In this document: piece by piece, positions 29,628 through 38,644 of the stretch | Layout of the letters: the number at the start of each line of letters is the position of its first letter | Numbering within the stretch: position 1 is the first letter of the stretch | Assembly (NCBI GenBank): GCA_945861435.1 | Contig: CAMAUX010000015.1 | Span: 45,081-109,080 of the forward strand | DNA length: 64,000 nucleotides | Origin: Chthoniobacter flavus | GTDB taxonomy: Bacteria; Verrucomicrobiota; Verrucomicrobiia; Chthoniobacterales; Chthoniobacteraceae | Direction: 5' to 3' | Notes under the pieces: generated by a model | Told to the model about the DNA's origin: nothing | Databases searched by the model: none | What the model saw: only the letters and a program-made list of their open reading frames with translations | Position numbers and translations under genes: made by a program

Positions 29628-29990
29628 ATGAAACCTCCTGAGAAAGACGACCTGTGGACGCTGCTGGGCAGGACTCAACCCCCTCCTACCTCCCCATTCT
29701 TCGCGCGCAACGTCATCAGGGAAATCCGCACCCAGCCGCAGTTCACCCCGCTCCCGGCATGGCTCAATCTACTCAGGAACGCATTTTCCCGCCGTTGGGC
29801 ACCACTCACCTGCACCATCTTGATTCTCACAGGCGTCGCAACCGCATGGCATCCGATCCAACGCAACAACGAGATCGCCCTCCTAGCCGAAGCGGTATCC
29901 ACCAGTCCGGACTACGCGGTGATCGCCCAACTCGAGGAACTCCTTTCCTCCGAGGAGACCTCCGTATGGCTCGACGCCCCCAACCTCTAA
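29628..29990 (+). CDS. Small single-span membrane protein, possibly anti-sigma-like
   Basis: A 120-residue protein of no clear family. The start (KDDLWTLLGRTQPPPTSPFFARNVIREIR) resembles the cytoplasmic part of small Verrucomicrobial membrane proteins encoded next to sigma factors. One hydrophobic segment lies at residues 57-73 (WAPLTCTILILTGVATAW), followed by a short acidic tail (AQLEELLSSEETSVWLD). It overlaps the next gene by 25 bases, so the two are probably translated together. It follows rpoD by 93 bases, though no ECF sigma factor is seen. Anti-sigma function is an inference from arrangement only. Confidence 0.65.
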   Translation: MKPPEKDDLWTLLGRTQPPPTSPFFARNVIREIRTQPQFTPLPAWLNLLRNAFSRRWAPLTCTILILTGVATAWHPIQRNNEIALLAEAVSTSPDYAVIAQLEELLSSEETSVWLDAPNL

Positions 29991-30499
29991 TCACGATGGC
30001 CGCTCTGGCCATCCTCCTGACACTCTGCGTCCAGACCCGCGGACAGGACACCCAGAACCAGGAAAAGCCTGCATCCAAAGCCAAACCTTCCACGCCCATT
30101 CCCAGCCGAAGCACGCCCAACGGCGCAGAATTTGAGAAAGTCCGCAAAGCCCTCGAAGCCCTCAACCCGGATCAACTCAGGCGCTTTCAACAAAACTTCA
30201 TCCGCTGGTCCAATCTTTCCCCTGAGGAAAAAAAACTGCTGGGCGACAGGGAAGCTTTCCGCCGACAGAAAATTCAAGAAGAAGGCGAAGCCGCCTACAC
30301 CCAAACAGGCCTCCAACTGCCAACTGAAACCCGCGAACTGTTCATAAAGCGCTACGCCGAAGAGCGACGAAAGCTGGAGGAGGAGCTACGCAGGGATCAG
30401 GAGGAACGCCGCCGCCCACGCTTAAGCGCCATCGTCGAACAGCTCAAATCTGAGTTCTCTACTCCGCCCCCGGCAGCCCAGAGCTCGGAAGCCCGCTGA
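29966..30499 (+). CDS. Small exported protein, DUF3106-like
   Basis: A 177-residue protein starting at the ATG at 29966, inside the end of the previous gene in another frame. A signal peptide (PLITMAALAILLTLCVQTRG) leads to a Pro/Lys-rich linker, then RKALEALNPDQLRRFQQNFIRWSNLSPEEKKLLGDRE, the pattern of DUF3106 proteins, and a charged helical C-terminus (KRYAEERRKLEEELRRDQEERRRPR). Probably periplasmic and mostly helical. DUF3106 genes often sit beside small anti-sigma-like membrane proteins, as here. The role is unknown. Confidence 0.75.
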   Translation: MARRPQPLITMAALAILLTLCVQTRGQDTQNQEKPASKAKPSTPIPSRSTPNGAEFEKVRKALEALNPDQLRRFQQNFIRWSNLSPEEKKLLGDREAFRRQKIQEEGEAAYTQTGLQLPTETRELFIKRYAEERRKLEEELRRDQEERRRPRLSAIVEQLKSEFSTPPPAAQSSEAR

Positions 30500-30555
30500 A
30501 GCCCTCAAGTCGCTCCCGACGCCCACCCAAGAAGGCCTTCGCAAGCCCCCACTCC

Positions 30556-31362
30556 ATGGCTCGAGGCAAGTACGGCACGGTCTTCTCCATCGGCCTCCAG
30601 AACACCTTCGTCTATCGATGGAACTTCCTCCTCAAGACGCTCTTCTCCCTCATTCCTCTTGCAGCCACGGTATTTGTCTGGCGCGCCGTGTTCTCCGAAG
30701 GCGGCTCAGATACCCATGGATACGATTTTCACGGCATCGTCTTCTATTTTCTCCTGACCAACCTCGTTGACACCCTCGTCACACCCACCGAGGACGAATG
30801 GCAAATCGCCGCTGAAATCCGCGACGGGCGCATCAGCGCCTTCCTCACCAAGCCCGTGGATTACCTCGCGTACCGGCTGAGCCTCTACGCCAGTTACCGC
30901 ATCGTATATACAAGCGTCGCCCTCCTCCCACTGGCCCTCCTCTTCTGGGGGTTCCACGACTTCCTCCGAATGCCGCAATCCTCCGCAACCTGGCCGATCT
31001 TCCTCCTCTCCCTTTCGCTGTCTGCACTCATCCAGTTCCTGATGGCCTACCTGATCGCCATGCTCGCCTTCTGGATCTTGGAAATCTCCACCATCGTCTT
31101 CCTCCTCTACTCCTTTGAGTACTTCCTGAGCGGACAGGTCTTCCCTCTGGACCTCCTCCCCGACTCCTTCCAAGGCGTGATCCGATGGATGCCTTTCACC
31201 TACGAAGTCTTCTTCCCAGTCCAGATTTTCCTCGAACGCATCCAAGGCCCCCTCCTCTGGCAGGGACTCGCGATCCAAACCCTCTGGGCCGCTATCCTCC
31301 TAACCATGGCACGCTGCGCCTGGAACAAAGGCATCCGCCATTACCAAGCAGTCGGAGGCTGA
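30556..31362 (+). CDS. ABC-2 type transporter permease, first of a pair
   Basis: A 268-residue membrane protein with about six hydrophobic segments (for example FLLKTLFSLIPLAATVFVW, IVFYFLLTNLVDTLV and AYLIAMLAFWILEISTIVFLL). It fits the ABC-2 permease family related to COG4587. DGRISAFLTKPVDYLAYRLS matches the conserved loop 'G-l---L-kPv---y--l'. Its partner permease starts 2 bases after its stop codon. No ATP-binding subunit is encoded nearby, so it must come from another locus. The substrate is unknown. Confidence 0.82.
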   Translation: MARGKYGTVFSIGLQNTFVYRWNFLLKTLFSLIPLAATVFVWRAVFSEGGSDTHGYDFHGIVFYFLLTNLVDTLVTPTEDEWQIAAEIRDGRISAFLTKPVDYLAYRLSLYASYRIVYTSVALLPLALLFWGFHDFLRMPQSSATWPIFLLSLSLSALIQFLMAYLIAMLAFWILEISTIVFLLYSFEYFLSGQVFPLDLLPDSFQGVIRWMPFTYEVFFPVQIFLERIQGPLLWQGLAIQTLWAAILLTMARCAWNKGIRHYQAVGG

Positions 31363-31364
31363 GC

Positions 31365-32159
31365 ATGCTCCGCTACCTCGACATCTACTGGGTCATGCTC
31401 CGCAACTCCCTCGTCCGGGAAATGCACTTCAAGGCCAATTTCCTCCTCTGGATGCTCGTCGAACTGCTCTGGTTCACAGGTCAAATCGCCTTCCTCGAAG
31501 TGCTCTTCCAGCACGTCAACCAGCTCGGCGACTGGTCAAAATGGGAAGTTGTCCTCCTCGTAGGCACCCATCAGATCATCGCCCAAATCTTCCAAGCCTT
31601 CTTCTACGTCAACCTCACCAACCTCCCCGAACTCGTGCGCACGGGACGCCTGGACCTCCTGCTCCTCCTCCCCGTCGACCCCCAATTCGCCGTATCCACC
31701 CGCCAGTTCGGCCTCGACAACCTCCTCAACGCTCTCGTCGGACTCGGCATCGTTCTCTTTTCCCTCACGAAACTCGGCATCCACCCATCCCCCTCCCAAA
31801 TCTTTCTCTACACGGGCGCCGTCGCACTTGGCGTCACCATCCACTACTCCATCCTTCTCAGCCTCAACGTTTTGACATTCTGGACAGTCCGCGCGCAGGG
31901 CCTCGTCACCGCCTACTTTCACCTCCTCGGGATCGGCCGCTATCCCGAAACCGTCTTCCACGGTACGTTCAAAGTCATCTTCAGCTTCCTGCTCCCCGTA
32001 CTCCTTGTGGCCAACGTCCCTGCAAAAGCCCTCACCCGGACCTTCGAAAACCCCACCGTCGGCATTCTCGAACTAGCCGCCGCGTCCGCCCTCTCTCTCT
32101 ACGCAAGTCGACGCCTCTGGACCCATGCCCTGCGCCGTTACGCGAGCGCCAGTTCCTGA
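31365..32159 (+). CDS. ABC-2 type transporter permease, second of a pair
   Basis: A 264-residue membrane protein with about six hydrophobic segments, related to the COG3694-type ABC-2 permeases. LVRTGRLDLLLLLPVDPQFAVSTRQFG is the same kind of conserved loop as in the preceding gene. It starts at the ATG at 31365, two bases after the previous stop, so the two are translationally linked and probably form a heterodimer. The missing ATPase is discussed for the first permease. Confidence 0.82.
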   Translation: MLRYLDIYWVMLRNSLVREMHFKANFLLWMLVELLWFTGQIAFLEVLFQHVNQLGDWSKWEVVLLVGTHQIIAQIFQAFFYVNLTNLPELVRTGRLDLLLLLPVDPQFAVSTRQFGLDNLLNALVGLGIVLFSLTKLGIHPSPSQIFLYTGAVALGVTIHYSILLSLNVLTFWTVRAQGLVTAYFHLLGIGRYPETVFHGTFKVIFSFLLPVLLVANVPAKALTRTFENPTVGILELAAASALSLYASRRLWTHALRRYASASS

Positions 32160-32286
32160 AAACTACCGAACGACTTCAGCCCACGGTCCACAGGAGGCTT
32201 TTTCATTGAAATCCCCTTGCGCATCCCTCCAAAAGCCTTTAAGTGTCCCGCCCTCTTTTCTCGGAAAGCCGCCCCTGCCTCCCGTT

Positions 32287-33141
32287 ATGCCAAAGCAGAA
32301 ACCGTCCAAGCACAAAACACAGCGGCAAACCGCGCCGCCCGCCAAGGCAGTAAAGTCAGCTGCAAAAGCGAAACCATCGAAACCGGTCTCCAAGCCTGCT
32401 CCGAAGGCTAAGCCCGCCCCGAAATCCAAGCCTGCGACCAAGCAGACGACAAAACCTACGGCTCCCACCCAAAAGACAAAGGAGTCTGCCCAGAAAAACG
32501 GCCAGAAGCCCGCATCCCAAAAGAAGATTTTGGAAAACAAGGGAAAGGCGAAAGCCGCCCCCCCATCTCCGGCAAAGACGCCAGCCAAACAAGACGCCCG
32601 GCAACTTGAAAACGCCAACAAAGAACGACAGGGCATCTTCGTTCCAGACAACAGCGATACGGGCGCCAACCTTTCTCCATTCCTACGCAAGCAGCGGGAA
32701 AAGCTGATGTACCTTCGCGACAACATGCTCGACTCCATGTCCGGCGTCGCCACGGACACCCTCCGTAGCAAAGCTGAGGGCAGCGAAGCCAGCGCCTTCG
32801 GAATGCATCAGGCGGACGCTGGCAGCGACGCCTACGACAGGGACTTCGCTCTCAGCCTTCTCTCCAAGGAGCAGGACGCCCTTTACGAAATCGAGCAGGC
32901 ACTCAAGCGCATCGAAATGGGATCCTACGGTGTCTGCGAAATCTCCAACAAGCCCATCGCTCATGCCCGATTGGAGGCCATCCCATTCGCGCGATATACC
33001 GTCGAATGCCAGGCCCAGTTAGAGAAACTCAACAAACCCTCCCGCAACCGCGTTCCTGTCACCTCCCTCTTCGGTCTCACTGAAGGCGAAGACTCCTCGG
33101 ATGGAGATGATGACGAAACCAGCGTTGACACCAAGGACTAA
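32287..33141 (+). CDS. DksA/TraR-like protein with basic N-terminal tail
   Basis: A 284-residue protein. Residues 1 to about 112 are Lys/Ala/Pro-rich low complexity (PKAKPAPKSKPATKQTTKPT). The rest is a DksA-type fold: a coiled-coil (FLRKQREKLMYLRDNMLDSM...FALSLLSKEQDALYEIEQALKRIEMGSYG) followed by the zinc-finger position VCEISNKPIAHARLEAIPFARYTVECQ. Only two of the four usual Cys remain (VC and EC; the others are Ser and Thr), so zinc binding is doubtful. DksA proteins enter the RNA polymerase secondary channel. The start at 32287 is the first ATG giving the tail. rpmG and rpsR follow. 32160-32286 shows no clear feature. Confidence 0.88.
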   Translation: MPKQKPSKHKTQRQTAPPAKAVKSAAKAKPSKPVSKPAPKAKPAPKSKPATKQTTKPTAPTQKTKESAQKNGQKPASQKKILENKGKAKAAPPSPAKTPAKQDARQLENANKERQGIFVPDNSDTGANLSPFLRKQREKLMYLRDNMLDSMSGVATDTLRSKAEGSEASAFGMHQADAGSDAYDRDFALSLLSKEQDALYEIEQALKRIEMGSYGVCEISNKPIAHARLEAIPFARYTVECQAQLEKLNKPSRNRVPVTSLFGLTEGEDSSDGDDDETSVDTKD

Positions 33142-33231
33142 AGTCTCCAGAAAAAGCGCCCCCCAAATCATACCTCCAAGCGCCCCGGTACATCCAGCAC
33201 CTCAGGCAACCACTCCATACCACACCACTTT

Positions 33232-33405
33232 ATGGCACGCGATTTTATTATCCTTGAATGCACGGAGGCCAAAGCAGAAGGCAAACCTGCCTCACGCTAC
33301 ATCTCCACGCGGAACAAGAAGAGCCCAAACACCCCGACCCGTCTCGAAAAGAAAAAGTACAACTGGTTCCTCAAGCGGCACACTCTTCACCGCGAAACCA
33401 AGTAA
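33232..33405 (+). CDS. rpmG: 50S ribosomal protein L33
   Basis: A 57-residue protein starting [20 protein letters not shown] and ending RHTLHRETK, with [24 protein letters not shown] in between, the standard L33 pattern. The Cys pairs of zinc-binding L33 are absent except for a single ECT Cys, so this is the zinc-free type. It lies between the DksA-like gene and rpsR, 15 bases before rpsR. Confidence 0.95.
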   Translation: MARDFIILECTEAKAEGKPASRYISTRNKKSPNTPTRLEKKKYNWFLKRHTLHRETK

Positions 33406-33420
33406 AAACCCGCTCTCATC

Positions 33421-33660
33421 ATGCAGCCCAAGACACCCCAACGCCGCACCAACTTCCGCCGCCACAACCGGTCCATGCCGAGGCGGCGCATCGACATCGC
33501 CCTCGAAGCCATCGACTATAAGAACCCGGATATCCTTCGCAAGTTCGTCACCGAGGCCGGAAAGATTCTTCCCCGCCGCATGACAGGCATGCCAGCCCAC
33601 TTCCACCGCAAGATCAACCGCGAGATCAAGCGCGCCCGTTCGGTCCTCCTCATGCGCTGA
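33421..33660 (+). CDS. rpsR: 30S ribosomal protein S18
   Basis: A 79-residue protein with the S18 core [49 protein letters not shown]. It follows rpmG by 15 bases and is followed by a strong terminator, so it closes the transcription unit. No Shine-Dalgarno sequence precedes its ATG (upstream AAACCCGCTCTCATC). Confidence 0.97.
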   Translation: MQPKTPQRRTNFRRHNRSMPRRRIDIALEAIDYKNPDILRKFVTEAGKILPRRMTGMPAHFHRKINREIKRARSVLLMR

Positions 33661-33695
33661 TTCCTTCAGGAAAATCAGCACAAACCACATTTCAA

Positions 33696-33725
33696 AAGAC
33701 CGTGCCTCTCGGCACGGTCTTTTTT
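33696..33725 (+). terminator. Rho-independent terminator after rpsR
   Basis: AAAGACCGTGCC, loop TCTC, GGCACGGTCTTTTTT: a GC-rich stem followed by a T run, 36 bases after the rpsR stop. Confidence 0.93.
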
Positions 33726-33835
33726 CTTTCCCCCACTCACCCGCCAGTTTCCATCGCACCCAGACATTAATCACTCTCATCAGAAAAACCCTTCCCACCC
33801 CCTCAGAGCGTGAGCGATATTGTCCACCCTTACCC

Positions 33836-35044
33836 ATGCCCAAGGCTCCAAACTTCGACCCTATCGAGGACATCCTCAAAGAACTGCGCGCGGGAAGAAT
33901 GATCATCGTCACCGACGATGCCGACCGTGAGAACGAGGGTGACCTCGTCATGGCTGCCGAAAAGATCACCCCGGAAGCCGTCAACTTCATGGCTATGCAC
34001 GGCCGCGGCCTCATCTGCGTACCCGTCACTGAAGAACGCGCTTCCACGCTGGGTCTCCAGCGCATGGTGCTCGAAAACCGCGAAAGTCACCGCACCGACT
34101 TCACCGTCTCCGTCGACGCCGCACAGGGCGTCACCACCGGCATCAGCGCCCACGACCGCGCCAAAACCATCCAACTCCTCGTCGACCCCAAGGCGACCGC
34201 AAACGACTTGGTCCAACCAGGACACGTCTTTCCCTTGCGAGGCAAGGCAGGCGGCGTCCTCCGCCGCGCCGGCCACACGGAAGCGAGCATCGACTTGGCC
34301 CGACTGGCGGGACTCTCCCCCGCAGGCGTGCTATGCGAAATCCTCAATCCTGACGGCACCATGGCTCGCCTCCCGGAGCTGCTCAAGTTCCGCAGGAAGC
34401 ACAAGTTGAAGATGTGCAGCATCGAGGACCTCATCGCCTACAGGCGCAGCCGCGAAAAACTTGTCGAAAAAGAGCAGGTCATCCAGTTCCCCACCGCTCA
34501 CGGCACATTCGAGTTGCACATGTACCGCTCGCTCGTGGATGGGGCCCATCACCTCGCTTTGGTCAAGGGCTCCATCACCAAGAGCAAGCAAACCCTCGTC
34601 CGCGTCCACAGCGAATGCCTCACGGGCGATATCTTTGGATCGCTGCGGTGCGACTGCGGCACCCAACTCGACTCCGCACTCGCGCAGATCGAGGCTGCTG
34701 GCTGCGGCGTCCTCCTCTACATGCGCCAACATGAGGGGCGCGGCATCGGCCTCCCTGCGAAAATTCACGCCTACAAACTTCAGGAACAGGGACTCGACAC
34801 CGTCGAAGCCAACGAAAAACTAGGCTTCGCAGCCGAACTGCGAGACTACGGCATCGGCGCCCAGATTCTTGTCGACCTCGGGGTACGCCAAATGCGTTTC
34901 CTGACCAACAACCCAAGAAAAGTCATCGGCCTCGAGGGCTACGGGCTCAAAATCGTCGAAGTGGTCCCCATCAGGAGCCAGCCCAATCCCCACAACGCCC
35001 GCTACCTCGAAACCAAGCGGCTCAAGATGGGGCACCTGCTCTAA
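33836..35044 (+). CDS. ribBA: Bifunctional DHBP synthase / GTP cyclohydrolase II
   Basis: A 402-residue cytoplasmic enzyme for riboflavin synthesis. Residues 1-200 are the RibB part ([31 protein letters not shown] and [24 protein letters not shown]). Residues 205-402 are the RibA part, with the zinc site in [20 protein letters not shown] and the conserved [15 protein letters not shown] and [18 protein letters not shown]. It makes both 3,4-dihydroxy-2-butanone 4-phosphate and the pyrimidine precursor. ribH follows 89 bases downstream. No FMN riboswitch is recognisable in the short leader. Confidence 0.96.
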   Translation: MPKAPNFDPIEDILKELRAGRMIIVTDDADRENEGDLVMAAEKITPEAVNFMAMHGRGLICVPVTEERASTLGLQRMVLENRESHRTDFTVSVDAAQGVTTGISAHDRAKTIQLLVDPKATANDLVQPGHVFPLRGKAGGVLRRAGHTEASIDLARLAGLSPAGVLCEILNPDGTMARLPELLKFRRKHKLKMCSIEDLIAYRRSREKLVEKEQVIQFPTAHGTFELHMYRSLVDGAHHLALVKGSITKSKQTLVRVHSECLTGDIFGSLRCDCGTQLDSALAQIEAAGCGVLLYMRQHEGRGIGLPAKIHAYKLQEQGLDTVEANEKLGFAAELRDYGIGAQILVDLGVRQMRFLTNNPRKVIGLEGYGLKIVEVVPIRSQPNPHNARYLETKRLKMGHLL

Positions 35045-35133
35045 GGTCCACACGCCTGCAAGCAATCGCGCGCGCCGCACGCTTCCTTGTTGCCCGTCGG
35101 TCGCGTCCCATTAACATCCACGCCCCTCTCTTC

Positions 35134-35610
35134 ATGGCAAACGACCTTCCATCACGCCCGGCAACACTCCATGCCCCACGCCATTTCGGAATCGTGGCCA
35201 GCGACTACAACGCCGCCTACGTCAACGGCCTCGTGGAAAATGCCACCCGCGAACTACTTCAAATCGCCCCAGGCTCAACCATCACCACATGGAGGGTGCC
35301 CGGCGCATTCGAAATCCCACTCCTCGTACAAGAAGTAGCCCGCCGCGGAATGTGCGACGCCATCCTCGCACTCGGCGTCATCATCGAAGGTGCCACCGCA
35401 CACGCCGCCCTCATCGCCTCAACCCTCACCCAGTCCCTCCAACAAATCTCACTCCAGCACCACATCCCCGTCATCCACGAGGTTCTCCTCGTCAAAAGCG
35501 AGGAGCAGGCACGCGCCCGCACCCTCGAGGCGGAACTCAACCGCGGCCTCGAAGCCGCACGCGTTGCCGCACGCATGGTCGAGCTCCTGAGCTCCCTTCC
35601 CCTCTGCTGA
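35134..35610 (+). CDS. ribH: 6,7-dimethyl-8-ribityllumazine synthase
   Basis: A 158-residue enzyme that joins the two products of RibBA to form lumazine. Conserved segments: FGIVASDYNAAYVNGLVENATREL, WRVPGAFEIPLLVQEVAR, CDAILALGVIIEGATAHAALIAS (His of the catalytic site in TAH) and NRGLEAARVAARMVEL. The residues after the ALG segment (VIIEGAT) depart slightly from the common ALGAVIRGET. nusB follows after 21 bases, a common arrangement. Confidence 0.93.
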   Translation: MANDLPSRPATLHAPRHFGIVASDYNAAYVNGLVENATRELLQIAPGSTITTWRVPGAFEIPLLVQEVARRGMCDAILALGVIIEGATAHAALIASTLTQSLQQISLQHHIPVIHEVLLVKSEEQARARTLEAELNRGLEAARVAARMVELLSSLPLC

Positions 35611-35631
35611 AGCACCCACTCTTACTTTCCC

Positions 35632-36093
35632 ATGGGCAAACGTCGCGAGGGCCGTGAAGCGGCCGTTCAATTCCTCTATCAACTCGATCTCAACCCCGAG
35701 GCGCTTGACTCGCTCCTCCCTCAGTTCTGGAAACTGCGCACGGGCCCCGGCAACGCCGCCGTCCCAGCGAAAACGCGCTCCTTCACCGAAGCGCTCGTCC
35801 GTGGAGTCACCTCCCACTCCGCAACAATCGACGATCGCATCCGGCAGGCCGCCGCCAACTACCAACTCGAACGCATCGCGCCGGTCGACCGCAACATCCT
35901 CCGCATCGCCATCTACGAGATGCTCTTCTGCAACGACGTCCCCCCGATCGTATCCATCAACGAAGCCATCGAAATCGCCAAACGCTTCGGAGGCGACGAA
36001 TCCGGCCGCTTTGTCAACGGCATCCTCGACCGCATCCGCGGCGAACTCCAACGCCCCGCCCGCACCGCAGCGGAACCGACAAACCAACCCTGA
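35632..36093 (+). CDS. nusB: Transcription antitermination factor NusB
   Basis: A 153-residue RNA-binding protein for ribosomal RNA antitermination. Visible signatures: KRREGREAAVQFLYQLDLNP at the start, IAPVDRNILRIAIYEMLF, and PPIVSINEAIEIAKRFGGDESGRFVNGILDRI. It lies in the ribH-nusB-ftsY run, and ftsY starts 6 bases after it. Confidence 0.95.
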   Translation: MGKRREGREAAVQFLYQLDLNPEALDSLLPQFWKLRTGPGNAAVPAKTRSFTEALVRGVTSHSATIDDRIRQAAANYQLERIAPVDRNILRIAIYEMLFCNDVPPIVSINEAIEIAKRFGGDESGRFVNGILDRIRGELQRPARTAAEPTNQP

Positions 36094-36099
36094 TCCACC

Positions 36100-36954
36100 A
36101 TGGCCCTCGGATTCTTCAAATCCCTCCTTCAGAAGTTCACCGGACGCCCGGTGGACTGGGAAGAGCTTGAAGAGACGCTCATCCGCTCCGACATCGGCGT
36201 CCCGATGACCGTCAGGATTCTCCAAGCCCTGCAGGCAAGGCCCGATGCACAGAAGCTCACCGCAGAGACCGTAGTCAACGTCGCGCGCGAAGAGGTCCTC
36301 CGCGTCCTCCCCCGCGACAGCCTGATGCTCCGTCCACTCGCATCCAAACCGAAGGTAATCCTCGTCGTGGGTGTCAACGGCACCGGCAAAACAACCTCCA
36401 CCGCCAAGCTCGCATCCTTCCTCCAGCGCAAGGGGCACAGCGTCCTGCTCGCCGCCGCGGACACCTTCCGGGCTGCCGCAATTGAACAACTCGATATCTG
36501 GGCCGGCCGCCTCGGCTGCGACATCATCAAGGGCCAGTACAATGGCGATCCCGCCGCCATCTGCCACGACGCCTACCAAGCCGCCGACAGCCGTAACACC
36601 GAATTCCTCCTCTGCGACACCGCCGGGCGCCTCCACACCAAAACCAATCTCATGGGCGAACTGCACAAGGTCCAGCGCACCCTCGCCAAGTGCGACCCCG
36701 CCGCCCCTCATGAACGACTCCTCGTTGTAGACGCCACCACCGGCAGCAACGCACTCATGCAAGCCCGTGAGTTCCATCAAGCAGTCGGCCTCACAGGCGT
36801 CATCGTGACCAAACTCGACGGTAGCGGCAAAGGTGGATGCATCGTCGCGATCCAGCACGAACTCGGCATCCCCACCCGATTCATCGGCACCGGTGAAAAA
36901 CTCGAGGACCTCGCCTTCTTCGAAAGCCGCCCCTTCGTCGAGCAAATGCTCTGA
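36100..36954 (+). CDS. ftsY: Signal recognition particle receptor FtsY (short form)
   Basis: A 284-residue GTPase that delivers SRP-ribosome complexes to the membrane. The N domain (WEELEETLIRSDIGVPMTVRIL) and G domain are complete: VVGVNGTGKTTSTAKLA (P-loop), DTFRAAAIEQL, LCDTAGRLHTKTNLM, TKLDGSGKGG and IGTGEKLEDLAFF. There is no acidic A domain, so membrane contact must rely on the N-terminal helix MALGFFKSLLQKF. It ends 61 bases from a convergent gene. Confidence 0.96.
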   Translation: MALGFFKSLLQKFTGRPVDWEELEETLIRSDIGVPMTVRILQALQARPDAQKLTAETVVNVAREEVLRVLPRDSLMLRPLASKPKVILVVGVNGTGKTTSTAKLASFLQRKGHSVLLAAADTFRAAAIEQLDIWAGRLGCDIIKGQYNGDPAAICHDAYQAADSRNTEFLLCDTAGRLHTKTNLMGELHKVQRTLAKCDPAAPHERLLVVDATTGSNALMQAREFHQAVGLTGVIVTKLDGSGKGGCIVAIQHELGIPTRFIGTGEKLEDLAFFESRPFVEQML

Positions 36955-37015
36955 CGCACACCGCCCGCACTCCCCCCAACAGAGGAAGCTCCCGCCCTGC
37001 ATCGCCGACAGCGCA

Positions 37016-38206
37016 CTACAGCAGCCGCTGCACCGCCCAGAACGCTCCCACCAGCGCGATCGCTGCGGATGCGGGCACCACCACCCAGCGCCGATACTGG
37101 GCAGGCTCGCGCACCAGTGCCGTCACGGCCAGCGCCGCCGCGATCACCGCGAGTTGCCCTCCCTCCACGCCAAGGTTGAAACCAACCAAGGCCGCCACCA
37201 GCGACTCTTGCGGCAGGTGTTGGGCTCCCAGTCCGCTCGCAAAGCCCAGTCCGTGGACCAACCCGAACGCAAACACCAGTAGCAACCTCCACCGCGTGTA
37301 CCGGGGCCTCCAGATGTTCTCCAGCGCGACCGCCGTAATGCTCGCAGCTATAATCGGCTCCACCACACGCCCGGGCGCCGACACCCACCCCAGCGCCGCC
37401 AGCGCCAGCGTCACCGAGTGCGCCAGCGTGAACGTCGTCACCTGCGCAAAGAGCGGACGCCACTGCCGACTCAGCAAAAACAACCCCAGCACAAACAGAA
37501 TGTGGTCCAACCCTTCGGGCACCACATGCACAAACCCGTCCCTCACAAAGGTCCGCAGGGTCGCCCATGTGTCGGAAGCACCACCCTCCGTGCTCACACG
37601 CTCCCCACCCCCAACAACAGGCGCCCCAACCGATGCACCAAGACCGCTGAGGTCCAGAGTAAAAGTCGACTCCCCTGGGAACAAAACCATCAGCCGCGGA
37701 TGCACCTTCCCCCTCACGATGTTCTGAAAAACAACGCTCAACTTCGCCTCCTTGGTCGATCGGATCCGCCACCCTGTGATCCCCGCCGCAAGCGTCGTCT
37801 TCCACTCCCCAGTCAACACCACCACCTCCTCCTTCTTGTCATCGGGCACTGCATCCCCCCCTTTGAGGGTAAAACCAAACGCAAACTCCGGCTGCACCCT
37901 CCCCACAGGCTCAAAAAAGTACTCCACCCACCTGCTCGCAATCTCCGCCGCCTGCCGCTTCATCTTCTCCCTCAACCCCGCATCCACGTCCTTGAACCCA
38001 GCCACTGTCAGCGACTGAGCGAGGTTGGGGTCGGCATCAAAACAACGCGGATCCACCTCAACCGTCACACGCACCGTTCCATCTCCCGGAAAAAACGCCC
38101 GCACAGGAACGTCCGGAATGGGATGCGCGTGGGCAACCAACGGAAGGCATAGCGCCAACAGCCAAATCAAAACCAAAAAAGGAGCTTGCGTGGGGCGGGG
38201 GGTCAT
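37016..38206 (-). CDS. HupE/UreJ family membrane protein
   Basis: A 396-residue protein. A signal peptide (APFLVLIWLLALCLPLVAHAH) is followed by about 190 residues of soluble periplasmic domain and then a C-terminal membrane part of about six segments with the HupE/UreJ_2 signatures VPEGLDHILFVLGLFLL, VTTFTLAHSVTLALAALG, FGLVHGLGFASGL and GFNLGVEGGQLAVI. The conserved His residues suggest metal transport or binding (nickel in some relatives), but this long form is uncharacterised. It converges with ftsY and is divergent from the small gene at 38273. Confidence 0.8.
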   Translation of the reverse strand: MTPRPTQAPFLVLIWLLALCLPLVAHAHPIPDVPVRAFFPGDGTVRVTVEVDPRCFDADPNLAQSLTVAGFKDVDAGLREKMKRQAAEIASRWVEYFFEPVGRVQPEFAFGFTLKGGDAVPDDKKEEVVVLTGEWKTTLAAGITGWRIRSTKEAKLSVVFQNIVRGKVHPRLMVLFPGESTFTLDLSGLGASVGAPVVGGGERVSTEGGASDTWATLRTFVRDGFVHVVPEGLDHILFVLGLFLLSRQWRPLFAQVTTFTLAHSVTLALAALGWVSAPGRVVEPIIAASITAVALENIWRPRYTRWRLLLVFAFGLVHGLGFASGLGAQHLPQESLVAALVGFNLGVEGGQLAVIAAALAVTALVREPAQYRRWVVVPASAAIALVGAFWAVQRLL

Positions 38207-38272
38207 GGGGCAACCTCAAAGAGGATTGGAGTATTCCCTCTCCGGTCCGTTCCACCAAACAAAAAAAACCCC

Positions 38273-38542
38273 ATGAAAAACATCCTCACTATCCTCGCCC
38301 TCCTCTCACTCGGCTTCAGCGCCCAGGCCGGTTGCGGCAAAACCGTCACCAGCGAAGGCACCCTGAAGTCCTACGACGCTGAGAAGAAGACCGTCGTCGT
38401 CACCGGCGCCGACGGCAAGGACGCGACCATCACCCTCACCCCCGCCACCACCGGCGCCGACAAGGCCGCCGCCCTCGTTGGCAAGCCCGTCAAGGTCGTC
38501 AGCGAGCACAACAAGGCACAGAGCCTCGCTGCCAAGTCCTAG
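38273..38542 (+). CDS. Small secreted protein of unknown function
   Basis: An 89-residue protein: signal peptide MKNILTILALLSLGFSAQA, then a mature part of about 70 residues (GCGKTVTSEGTLKSYDAEKK...TITLTPATTGADKAAALVGKPVKVVSEHNK). The pattern suggests a small beta-barrel like those of periplasmic OB-fold or DUF5666-type proteins, but this is not certain. It stands alone with a strong terminator directly after it. The A-rich leader (ACAAAAAAAACCCC) has no Shine-Dalgarno sequence. Confidence 0.8.
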   Translation: MKNILTILALLSLGFSAQAGCGKTVTSEGTLKSYDAEKKTVVVTGADGKDATITLTPATTGADKAAALVGKPVKVVSEHNKAQSLAAKS

Positions 38543-38571
38543 TCGGACCTACGCAACCAACGTTTCACTTC

Positions 38572-38602
38572 AAAAAGCCCGGCGTATTCCGCCGGGCTTT
38601 TT
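38572..38602. terminator. Rho-independent terminator, probably bidirectional
   Basis: AAAAAGCCCGGCG, loop TATTC, CGCCGGGCTTTTT: 13-bp perfect stem with A and T tracts on the two sides. It follows the small secreted gene on the plus strand and the L,D-transpeptidase on the minus strand (its stop is at 38645). Confidence 0.95.
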
Positions 38603-38644
38603 CTTTTTTCCCACCCCGCTCTCAAAACATCCAAGCAACCAAAC

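Noticed and set aside
33726..33835. FMN riboswitch upstream of ribBA
   Set aside because: The 110-base gap lacks the RFN conserved helices and follows directly on the rpsR terminator.
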